This document shows positions 1 through 6,377 of a DNA stretch of 10,017 nucleotides, piece after piece. The notes beneath the pieces are model-generated. The model did not search any database, was not told the origin of the DNA, and saw nothing but the letters and a program-made list of their open reading frames with translations. A program made the translations under genes and the position numbers. The stretch comes from F23-B02 sp963629425. GTDB taxonomy: Bacteria; Bacillota; Clostridia; Oscillospirales; Oscillospiraceae. Where the stretch lies: the NCBI GenBank assembly GCA_963629425.1, contig CAVGIU010000059.1, positions 1 to 10,017 of the forward strand, read 5' to 3'. The stretch's first letter is position 1. Each line of letters begins with the position of its first letter.

Positions 1-42
1 CAGACCGTGGCATCCTTCCTCGGAAAGCAGATGGAAAGTTGA
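1..42 (+). CDS. 3' end of an unidentified gene (partial)
   Basis: The first 42 bases read in frame 1 as QTVASFLGKQMES followed by TGA. A hairpin terminator begins at the stop codon, which fits a real gene end. Only 13 residues are visible, too few to assign a family, and the gene starts outside the window. It converges with the large PEP/pyruvate-binding protein gene on the other strand. The frame is inferred from the position of the stop against the terminator. Confidence 0.5.
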   Translation, partial: QTVASFLGKQMES

Positions 43-75
43 AAAGAAGCAGCGGTTCAGCGTCTGCTTCTTTAT
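42..75. terminator. Bidirectional hairpin terminator between convergent genes
   Basis: AAAGAAGCAG (43-52) pairs perfectly with CTGCTTCTTT (64-73) around an 11-base loop. The A-rich and T-rich outer ends of the stem supply a partial U-tract in both directions. It sits between the stop of the + strand gene (ends 42) and the stop of the - strand PEP/pyruvate-binding protein gene (ends 86), so it can serve both. The + strand T-tract is interrupted (TTCTTTATACTTT), so efficiency is uncertain. Confidence 0.75.
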
Positions 76-85
76 ACTTTAATTA

Positions 86-2665
86 TCAAACCCGAGCGAG
101 GAAGCACTCCTGGCTTCCGACCTCAGAATACAGGATGGCGCGGTTCTCACCGAGGTCAAAAACGCGGATGACATCGGCCATAGCATCGCCCGGCTCGGCG
201 TTCATGAGCTTTGAATAGACGTTTTCACAGCCGCAGAACAGATCTTCATTGAGCACGCAGCCATTCTCGCCGGGATACAGCGCGACATAGAATGTGCCCG
301 CCTCGACGAGATCCTGGAAAAAGTGACTGCCGTAGCTCAGCTCGGGGCGCAGGCCGTGTGAGCTGTAGGCAAGCTCGGCTATGCAGTCGAAACGGTTTAT
401 TTCCATGAAGTGCACAGGCACGCCGAGGCTGGGGGTGGTCGTGCCCCAGCGGCCCGGGCCGAGCAGGATAGTGTGCGCATCCCTTAAGCGGCTGTTGAGC
501 TCGCCGAGCTTACGCGCTACCTGATACTTGCGCTGCTCAGGCAGAGCAAGATACGGTTCACCGCTGACCATGACGGCGTAGCGCACCGGCAGGCATATGT
601 TGCCGCCCATGAAGTTGCCTTCCGTGCGGAAGTAGAGCTGCTTTACCTTGGGCATGACACCGACGGCACCGATACCTCGCGTCTGAAGCGGTCTGCATTG
701 CAGGAGATTCACGCGATAATTGCCCTCCCCGTCAAAATTGCAGGCGTACTCGATATCGACGGGATAGTCGTACTTTTCTTCGAGTATGCGCATCGCCTCG
801 GTCATGACGGACGCAAAGTCCGTTTTGCCGAGCAGCTTGCGGAAATTGAGGATATCCGGCGCATCCGCTGCGCTCAGCCCCATCTCGCGCAGTCTTGCCG
901 CGGTGGGATAATCAAGCTCCATAAACAGCGACGAGTCAGCCTTTATATCGCGTTTGTCGATGCTATCGACATTTATCGTCTCGAATTCATTGCTTTTGAG
1001 GTTTATAACGTCCATTTTGTGCTGCGAGTATTTATATTCGTCGCCGTAGGCCACCATCGGCGGTGCGGTGGGCGCGTCCATATTGAGAAGTCTCGCGTAA
1101 TCGTCGGCCTCGCGGTCAACGGCGCGTGTGCCCATACCGAAAACGAGGCGCAGCATACCCTTGTTTTCCGCCGAGGCGTTCTGCTTGTTCAGATACAGAT
1201 TTTTCGAATGGCCGACACCGGCAATGTGCGGATAGTAATAGTCGCCGTGAACGTCGCCGCATACGCGCATGACCAAAAGAGCCATCTGCTCATCGCGGCC
1301 GAGGAGATTGCGCTCGGCGCGGTATTTTATCGCATCCGGGTTGACGGTGCTGGCATAGACCTGCTTCACCGCACGCTCGAACACTTCATAGCGCTCCTTG
1401 AGGCTGCCCTGATTGGGGCAGAAAACGCTCTCGTATTTTCCGGCGAAGGCGTTTCCGAAGCCATCCTCAAGGATCGAGCTTGAGCGCACGATAATGGGCG
1501 ACTGGCCGAAGTATTCGAGCATGGACATGAACTGCTCCTTGATGCTCGGCATGAAAGTACCGTTAAGCAGCAGATCACGGATATCGGGCGCGTATTTGAG
1601 GTAGTCCTCGGCCTCAATCATGTGGATTCGAGAGCCCCACAGACCGCTTTGCACAGCGTAGGTATAGAATACGTCCGCGCCGATGTAATACGAATCGTGC
1701 GGCTCCACGCGCGCGTTGTAGAGCTCCGGTGCTTCGTCGCGCAGAATGTTTCTCGCAAGCAGCATACCGGCGGCCTTACCGCCAATGCAGCCCGTGCCGA
1801 TCTCACGGTTCTTGATGTACATGAGATCCTTCATGGTGAAGTATTTTTGACACAGCGCAAAGCGCGTCGGCTCGTTGCCGAGAAGACATCTCATGATATT
1901 TTCCTTTAGGAGCTTGCCATTCTCGTCGGTCGGTTCGCTGCCGTCGGAAACGGAGTCGAACATGCTGTCCCAGCAGTCGCGGCGCTCTCCGGTCTGCGTG
2001 AAGCGTTCGAATATCGCATAGGTCTCTGCGCTTGAGGTAAGCGTGCGGCATTTTGTTCCGCTTATCTTGAGCGGAAAGTAGGTCGTGGGCGTGCGGCGGC
2101 CGCGTACCTTTACAGGGTGTATGTATACGCTGCCGTCGAGTGTGCGGATATTAACGAGCAGAGGAGCCTCCTTTCGGATGCGTGATATGGTCTCATAAGT
2201 GTGTTTTTCGTAGTCAATCGGCTGATACGCGATAGCCTGACGGCGGATAAGGAAGGGGCTTATCAGCAGGAAAAAGTTCGATATCATGAGGTCGGAGAAC
2301 CAGTATTTCTGCAGATCCGACAGACAGTCGAACACGAAAAATGTACCCAGCGGCTCCTTGTCGATTATCCTGTGCACCTGCACGGCGAAGGTCTCAAAGC
2401 CGACGCGCGGATCGAGCCTGTATTCATGAGCGTTTGCTCCGCCCTCGCACAGGGCGGCTGTGTCCATGATCTCCTCGTGGTCACCGAAGCGTATGTAGGC
2501 TATGCGCTTACCCTGACGGGCGATGTTTGTGACGAACCTTGTCGCAACATACATATAGTCGCTGATGTGCTCGCATTGCCAGACGACGGTGTCGCCCGGG
2601 CGCAGAAAGTCGATGGCCTCGTCAAGACCGTCGATACCGGTGCTTATGCGTCGCTCTTTACCCAT
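86..2665 (-). CDS. KaiC-like domain fused to PEP/pyruvate-binding (PPDK_N-type ATP-grasp) protein
   Basis: Large cytoplasmic protein without a signal peptide or membrane segments. Numbering follows the 861-residue reading from 2671; the preferred start at 2665 removes two residues. Residues 10-120 resemble a KaiC/RecA-like ATPase: STGIDGLDEAI at 10-20 matches the KaiC entry motif, and FVFDCLSDL at 112-120 is Walker B-like. The Walker A position (about 32-42) reads QCEHISDYMY and has no GxxxxGK. Residues 290-665 match the ATP/PEP-binding domain of PEP synthase and pyruvate phosphate dikinase: GGKAAGM (297-303), VRSSSILED (395-403), VDIEYA (638-643) and QCRPLQT (658-664). The C-terminal part (736-790: GPGRWGTTTPSLGVPV, then GSHFFQD) is a conserved tail I know from bacterial PEP-synthase-like proteins. 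No GGxxSH phosphohistidine motif or PEP-utilising TIM barrel is present, so a complete PEP synthase reaction is unlikely. A nucleotide-dependent kinase or binding function is possible; the substrate is unknown. It follows htrA with no visible promoter of its own. Confidence 0.85.
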   Translation of the reverse strand: MGKERRISTGIDGLDEAIDFLRPGDTVVWQCEHISDYMYVATRFVTNIARQGKRIAYIRFGDHEEIMDTAALCEGGANAHEYRLDPRVGFETFAVQVHRIIDKEPLGTFFVFDCLSDLQKYWFSDLMISNFFLLISPFLIRRQAIAYQPIDYEKHTYETISRIRKEAPLLVNIRTLDGSVYIHPVKVRGRRTPTTYFPLKISGTKCRTLTSSAETYAIFERFTQTGERRDCWDSMFDSVSDGSEPTDENGKLLKENIMRCLLGNEPTRFALCQKYFTMKDLMYIKNREIGTGCIGGKAAGMLLARNILRDEAPELYNARVEPHDSYYIGADVFYTYAVQSGLWGSRIHMIEAEDYLKYAPDIRDLLLNGTFMPSIKEQFMSMLEYFGQSPIIVRSSSILEDGFGNAFAGKYESVFCPNQGSLKERYEVFERAVKQVYASTVNPDAIKYRAERNLLGRDEQMALLVMRVCGDVHGDYYYPHIAGVGHSKNLYLNKQNASAENKGMLRLVFGMGTRAVDREADDYARLLNMDAPTAPPMVAYGDEYKYSQHKMDVINLKSNEFETINVDSIDKRDIKADSSLFMELDYPTAARLREMGLSAADAPDILNFRKLLGKTDFASVMTEAMRILEEKYDYPVDIEYACNFDGEGNYRVNLLQCRPLQTRGIGAVGVMPKVKQLYFRTEGNFMGGNICLPVRYAVMVSGEPYLALPEQRKYQVARKLGELNSRLRDAHTILLGPGRWGTTTPSLGVPVHFMEINRFDCIAELAYSSHGLRPELSYGSHFFQDLVEAGTFYVALYPGENGCVLNEDLFCGCENVYSKLMNAEPGDAMADVIRVFDLGENRAILYSEVGSQECFLARV

Positions 2666-2673
2666 TCTCATTT

Positions 2674-2679
2674 CCTCCT
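2674..2679 (-). promoter_or_regulatory. Shine-Dalgarno site that selects the start of the PEP-binding protein
   Basis: The - strand reads AGGAGG at 2679-2674. Only 2 bases separate it from the ATG at 2671, which is too close, but 8 bases separate it from the in-frame ATG at 2665. The 2665 start (MGKERRIS) is therefore preferred over the longer MRMGKERR reading. Confidence 0.75.
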
Positions 2680-2682
2680 GTC

Positions 2683-2724
2683 AAAATAAAATGCGCAGGC
2701 CGCCGGAGCATTGCTCCGACGGCC
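2683..2724 (-). terminator. Imperfect (possibly leaky) terminator after htrA
   Basis: GGCCG (2698-2702) pairs with CGGCC (2720-2724). After one C/A mismatch, CGGAGC (2704-2709) pairs with GCTCCG (2713-2718) around a 3-base loop. On the - strand the hairpin is followed by TGCGCA and then TTTTATTTT (2691-2683). The U-tract is displaced by six bases from the stem, and the stem has an internal mismatch, so read-through is plausible. It lies between the htrA stop and the ribosome site of the next gene. Confidence 0.65.
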
Positions 2725-2738
2725 CGATCTGTGTGCTG

Positions 2739-4007
2739 TTATTCCATATCCGCCGGATCCATGAGCTTCACGGTGATCTCCATCGTTCTGCCGTCGCGCC
2801 ATATGGTGAAAGTGAGCTCATCACCCGCCTTGAGCCCCTCCTTGGCGTCGGCAACATCGGAGTTTGCGAAGGTGTCATTGCCGTTAACTTTGGTTATGAT
2901 GTCGCCGCGCTTGATGCCCTTTGCCTCGGCGTCCGAGCCCTCGGTGACATAGCTCACATAAAGCCCCTGCGGGATGTCGTAATATTTCGCTATATCCTCG
3001 CTCACGGGGCCTATAGTTACGCCGATGGACACCCTGCCGTACACGACACCATCCTTTATAAGCGCCTGTACGATGCTCTCAACGGTATCCGATGGGATGG
3101 CAAAGCCGAGTCCTTCAACACCCGAGCCGAAGGAGGAGATCATCTTCATATTCGTTATGCCGATGACCTGACCGCGACTGTTAAACAGCGGGCCGCCTGA
3201 GTTGCCTTCGTTTATTGAAGCGTCCGTCTGGATAAGCGACATTGTCGTTCCGTTATAGCTCATCTCGCGGTTTAATGCCGAAACGATGCCGCGCGTCATT
3301 GTAAGGCGAAGATCGGGGGAGAGCGGATTTCCGATGGCAGCAACGCTGTCACCGACGCTGAGAGTCGAGCTCGAGGCAAACTCTGCCGCGGTGAGCCCCG
3401 TCGCCTCGATTTTTATTACGGCGATATCGCTCGTTGCGTCAAAGCCTATGAGCTTTGCCTCGTGCTCGCTGCCGTCGTAGAGAACGACCTTTGCCGAGTC
3501 GCCCTCGTCGATGACGTGGGTGTTCGTGATGATATATCCGTCCGAGGAGGCGATAACGCCGCTTCCCCAGGCGTAGTAATCCTCGCCGTCATCGTCGCGG
3601 AAGACCTTGATGCCGACGACGGAGGGACTGCATTTTTCATAGATCGCACTGAAGTCGAGGTCAGCGCCGGCAGAGCCGTTCTTTATGCTCAGACTGCCGC
3701 GATCCTCGGCGAGGGGAATGTTAACATCTGCCGAGGCCGAAGCCGGAGCCTCGGTGCCGTAGAGCTTATCGAAGTACACATGCCAGTCCGAAGGTTTACC
3801 GTCGGCGTTATAGTCGGTCGTGTCCGCTCCGAAGCCGCATATTATATAGGTTATAACGATGATAAGCAGCCCCAGGCAGGCGGCAATGGCAGCATAGCGC
3901 GTTCTTCTGCTGCCGGCGGGCAGATTTGAAGCGGTCTGCGCGTTTTTCGCGCCGGGGCGTGTGTTCGGTTTATACCAGTCGTTACTGTTGGGGTCATACC
4001 AGCCCAT
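2739..4007 (-). CDS. htrA: HtrA/DegP-like membrane-anchored serine protease (S1C) with PDZ domain
   Basis: Trypsin-like protease and chaperone of the envelope that degrades misfolded or exported proteins outside the membrane. Numbering is from the ATG at 4007 (422 residues). Residues 1-37 are a basic, probably cytoplasmic tail. Residues 38-60 (ending IVITYIICGFG) form one membrane anchor, followed by an acidic linker. The protease domain is about 120-310, with the full triad: H164 in NTHVI, D194 in ATSDIAVIKI and S270 in GNSGGPLF. A single PDZ domain follows at about 325-415 (GSDAEAKGIKRGDIITKVNG). Size and architecture match HtrA/HtrB of Gram-positive bacteria. The gene lies 26 bases after the histidine kinase with no terminator between, making it the third gene of a regulator-kinase-protease operon, comparable to the CssRS-HtrA link in Bacillus subtilis. 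A TTG-initiated reading from 4019 is possible but lacks a ribosome site. Confidence 0.93.
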   Translation of the reverse strand: MGWYDPNSNDWYKPNTRPGAKNAQTASNLPAGSRRTRYAAIAACLGLLIIVITYIICGFGADTTDYNADGKPSDWHVYFDKLYGTEAPASASADVNIPLAEDRGSLSIKNGSAGADLDFSAIYEKCSPSVVGIKVFRDDDGEDYYAWGSGVIASSDGYIITNTHVIDEGDSAKVVLYDGSEHEAKLIGFDATSDIAVIKIEATGLTAAEFASSSTLSVGDSVAAIGNPLSPDLRLTMTRGIVSALNREMSYNGTTMSLIQTDASINEGNSGGPLFNSRGQVIGITNMKMISSFGSGVEGLGFAIPSDTVESIVQALIKDGVVYGRVSIGVTIGPVSEDIAKYYDIPQGLYVSYVTEGSDAEAKGIKRGDIITKVNGNDTFANSDVADAKEGLKAGDELTFTIWRDGRTMEITVKLMDPADME

Positions 4008-4011
4008 GTGT

Positions 4012-4017
4012 CTCTCC
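4012..4017 (-). promoter_or_regulatory. Shine-Dalgarno site that selects the htrA start
   Basis: The - strand reads GGAGAG at 4017-4012, and GGAG is 6 bases before the ATG at 4007. The in-frame TTG at 4019 overlaps this site and has no good purine site of its own, so the ATG at 4007 is the better start. Confidence 0.7.
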
Positions 4018-4033
4018 AATCCGCCGCGGCACT

Positions 4034-5491
4034 TTATTTGCGCTCGGCCTTTTCTTTCTTCTGCTTTGCCGGGGCAAGGGGGAGAGTGAATACGAATACC
4101 GTAACGCCGTCGCGGCTGGACACCGCGACCTCCTCGCCATGGCTGTTGAGTATCTTCTTTACGAGGTACAGCCCAAGTCCCACGCCGTCCTTATCCATGC
4201 TGCGCGAGCGATCGGATTTGTGGAAGCGGTCGAAGATATAGGGCAGATCATCCTCGGGTATGGGTTCGCCTACGTTTTTTATCGAAACGTAGGCCTTTGC
4301 GCCCTTCTTATATAGTCTTATGGTCACCGTGCTCCCGGGAGAAGCGAACTTCATTGCGTTGTCGGTGAGGTTATATATGACCTGCGTTATCGAGTCGCGC
4401 ACCGCGAATACCTCGATAGGGTCTTCCGGCAGCTGCGGGTCAACGTCGAGATTTTTATCCTTTGCTCTGCTCTCAAAGCTCAAAAGGCATTGCAGCAGAA
4501 GCTCAGACAGGTCAAAACGGCTGCGCTTTGAAAGGTCGACAGCGTCGCTCTCAGCCTGACTGAGGTTGAGCATGCTGCGCACAAGGCGCGATAAGCGCCG
4601 CGTTTCTTCGGCAATCTTGCGCAGGTATTTATCCTCCTGCTCGCGCGGAATGGTGCCGTCGAGTATGCCGTCGGCAAAGCCGGCGATGGTCGTCATCGGT
4701 GTTCGAAGCTCGTGCGAGACGTTTGCGATGAATTCCTGACGCTTGTTGTCGCTTTTTTCGAGCGAGTCGGCCATGCTGTTAAAGGACTCGATAAGCGTGC
4801 CTATCTCGTCATCGCGCGCTTCTCTCGTTTTGACGCGCACAGAGAAATCGCCCAGAGCGAATTTTCGTGCCGCGAGCGTCAGCTCGTCGAGCGGCTCGGC
4901 CATCTTCTTAGAATAGATGAGGCTCATGAGTATCGCTATGAGCACGACCGCTATCGCAACGGCCAGCACGACCCCGAGAAATGTCTGCCAGTTATCCATA
5001 ATGTTCAGCTCATCGGATGCCACGAAGACATAACCCAGTGTTTTGTCATCGGAAGCTATGGGCTTTGCCACGACATACTGCTGCTCAGAGTAAAAGCCCA
5101 TAAGCGTCGTCAGGCCGTCAAATTCGCTGCCCGAGCTCACGGCCTGCATGACCGAGGAATCAAGCTGCTTGCCCTGATGCTTTGCACAGTACAGGGTCAA
5201 ATCGGAACAGGACAGTACAAGACCGTCCTGATCACAGATGAATATGTGGCTCGATGTGACATTTGCAATCGGGCTTATTGTCAGCCGCAGATTCCAGCTG
5301 CTGAGCGATTCCTGCCTTGAAAGCGCGAGGGCGGACTTGACCACCTCATCGGCACTGGCGCTCATTCTGTCGCGCGCGGAGTTTATGAGATAGCCCCTGC
5401 CGAGGAAGAAGAACGCCGTGCCTATTATGGCAAACGAGAAGAAAACAAGAAGCGCCGTGGCAAGAAAATTGCGTAAGTATATGCTCTTCAT
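4034..5491 (-). CDS. Membrane sensor histidine kinase (HAMP-HisKA-HATPase)
   Basis: Sensor of a two-component system that autophosphorylates on histidine and passes the phosphate to the regulator encoded just upstream. Of 485 residues, 8-32 form the first membrane helix, 36-166 an extracytoplasmic sensor domain, and 169-194 the second helix. HAMP lies at about 195-248. HisKA has the H-box NVSHELRTP with phospho-acceptor H260. The ATPase domain has an N-box (YNLTDNAMKF, 373-382), a DxG-like NVGEP (406-410), an F-box (YIFDRFHKSD) and a G-box (DGVGLGLYL, 435-443). All catalytic boxes look intact, giving a PhoR/ResE-like orthodox kinase. The sensor part contains C86, C95, C102 and H105 close together. 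The start at 5491 is supported by AAGGGG directly after the regulator stop, so the two genes are 15 bases apart and probably translationally coupled. The signal is unknown; an envelope or protein-folding stress signal is suggested only by the linked htrA. Confidence 0.95.
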   Translation of the reverse strand: MKSIYLRNFLATALLVFFSFAIIGTAFFFLGRGYLINSARDRMSASADEVVKSALALSRQESLSSWNLRLTISPIANVTSSHIFICDQDGLVLSCSDLTLYCAKHQGKQLDSSVMQAVSSGSEFDGLTTLMGFYSEQQYVVAKPIASDDKTLGYVFVASDELNIMDNWQTFLGVVLAVAIAVVLIAILMSLIYSKKMAEPLDELTLAARKFALGDFSVRVKTREARDDEIGTLIESFNSMADSLEKSDNKRQEFIANVSHELRTPMTTIAGFADGILDGTIPREQEDKYLRKIAEETRRLSRLVRSMLNLSQAESDAVDLSKRSRFDLSELLLQCLLSFESRAKDKNLDVDPQLPEDPIEVFAVRDSITQVIYNLTDNAMKFASPGSTVTIRLYKKGAKAYVSIKNVGEPIPEDDLPYIFDRFHKSDRSRSMDKDGVGLGLYLVKKILNSHGEEVAVSSRDGVTVFVFTLPLAPAKQKKEKAERK

Positions 5492-5506
5492 ACGAGCCGG
5501 CCCCTT

Positions 5507-6193
5507 TTATTTTACGACTTCAAATTTATAGCCAACGCCCCAAACGGTCTGCAGCGACCATTGAGGAGATACGCCCTCGAGCTTTTCCCTCAGACGCTTG
5601 ATGTGAACGTCGACAGTACGCGAATCGCCGAAGTAGTCAAAGCCCCACACCTCGTCAAGAAGCTGGTTGCGGGTGAAAACAATGTTGGGCGAGGCGGCAA
5701 GATGATAAAGAAGCTCCATCTCTTTGGGCGGAGTGTCGACCTTGACGCCATCTACAATGAGCTCATAGGAATCGAGATTTACGATGAGCTTATCATAGCA
5801 CAGCTTTTTCTCCTTCGGAGTGGTGTCGGTCTCCGAGCGGCGCATGACTGCGTGGATGCGCGCAAGAAGCTCCTTTACCTCGAAGGGCTTTGTTATATAG
5901 TCGTCCGCGCCGATGTCGAGGCCGGCGACCTTATCGCCCACAGCGCCCTTGGCGGTGAGCATGATGATGGGAACGGACGAAGTCTTGCGTATCTCGCGGC
6001 AGACTTGCATACCGTCCATGACGGGCATCATGATGTCAAGCAGCACAAGGTCGGGCGATATCTCATTAAACATGGCTATGCCGCGACCGCCGTCGTGCGC
6101 GATACTGACCTCAAAGCCGTCCTTTTCAAGATAAAGCATTAGAAGCTCGGCAATATTGACGTCGTCTTCAACAACAAGGGCTTTTTTATTCAT
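5507..6193 (-). CDS. OmpR/PhoB-family response regulator
   Basis: DNA-binding partner of the adjacent kinase, 228 residues, the usual length for this family. The receiver domain (1-120) has the acidic pair D10/D11, phospho-acceptor D53 (LLDIMMPVMDG), T80 (MLTAKG) and K102 (TKPFEVKELL), all the conserved switch residues. The C-terminal winged helix (about 130-226) shows the typical SRTVDVHIKRLREKLE recognition region and the GVGYKFE ending. The start at 6193 is preceded by AAGGGGG at 7-base spacing. It is the first gene of the regulator-kinase-htrA unit and lies downstream of an A+T-rich promoter region. Family members usually bind direct repeats and often regulate their own operon. It is an OmpR type rather than the LytTR type of known pyruvate-sensing systems, so control of the nearby cstA is not implied. 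Confidence 0.96.
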   Translation of the reverse strand: MNKKALVVEDDVNIAELLMLYLEKDGFEVSIAHDGGRGIAMFNEISPDLVLLDIMMPVMDGMQVCREIRKTSSVPIIMLTAKGAVGDKVAGLDIGADDYITKPFEVKELLARIHAVMRRSETDTTPKEKKLCYDKLIVNLDSYELIVDGVKVDTPPKEMELLYHLAASPNIVFTRNQLLDEVWGFDYFGDSRTVDVHIKRLREKLEGVSPQWSLQTVWGVGYKFEVVK

Positions 6194-6219
6194 AGTATTT
6201 CCCCCTTGGATCAGAATTT

Positions 6220-6279
6220 AGTATACTTGCAAATAAGTATATAGTATATTATACAGATAAAAAAAGAGTTTTAGTTAAA
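6220..6279 (-). promoter_or_regulatory. Promoter region of the regulator-kinase-htrA operon
   Basis: On the - strand a perfect -10 hexamer TATAAT lies at 6253-6248. The best upstream -35 candidate, TTAACT at 6279-6274, is weak and 20 bases away instead of 17, with an eight-T run between. The motif AGTATA occurs three times on the + strand (6220-6225, 6236-6241, 6243-6248), over and just downstream of the -10. A good -10 with a poor -35 fits a promoter that needs an activator, possibly its own regulator. That is inference. The untranslated leader would be about 45-50 bases. Confidence 0.55.
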
Positions 6280-6306
6280 AATCTGTAAAATGGCGCGGTT
6301 GGGCGT

Positions 6307-6336
6307 AAAAAAGGAAGCCGTCGAACGACGGCTTCC
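6307..6336 (-). terminator. Strong rho-independent terminator after cstA
   Basis: GGAAGCCGTC (6313-6322) pairs perfectly over 10 bp with GACGGCTTCC (6327-6336) around a 4-base loop. On the - strand six T bases (6312-6307) follow directly. It lies 41 bases past the cstA stop and separates cstA from the regulator operon. Confidence 0.9.
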
Positions 6337-6377
6337 CAAAGGGTTATCGCGATTTGTATTTGCGGTTAAGGTTATGA

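Noticed and set aside
698..1483. + strand open frame of 261 codons opposite the PEP-binding protein
   Set aside because: It lies wholly inside a gene with clear ATP-grasp motifs. It has no ribosome site I can see, and its composition is that of an antisense shadow in a G+C-rich gene.
2201..3200. Overlapping + strand frames spanning the htrA/PEP-protein junction
   Set aside because: They run across the htrA terminator hairpin and the starts of real - strand genes, have no motifs, and overlap each other in different frames.
4008..4019. TTG start adding four residues to HtrA
   Set aside because: The TTG overlaps the GGAGAG site that serves the ATG at 4007, and it has no proper ribosome site of its own.
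4712..5320. + strand frame of 202 codons opposite the histidine kinase
   Set aside because: It is antisense to the intact HAMP and HisKA coding region and has no recognisable domain.
5507..6193. Idea that the response regulator senses pyruvate and controls cstA
   Set aside because: Known pyruvate systems (BtsSR, LytST) use LytTR-type regulators. This one is OmpR-type, has a different operon mate (htrA) and is separated from cstA by a strong terminator.
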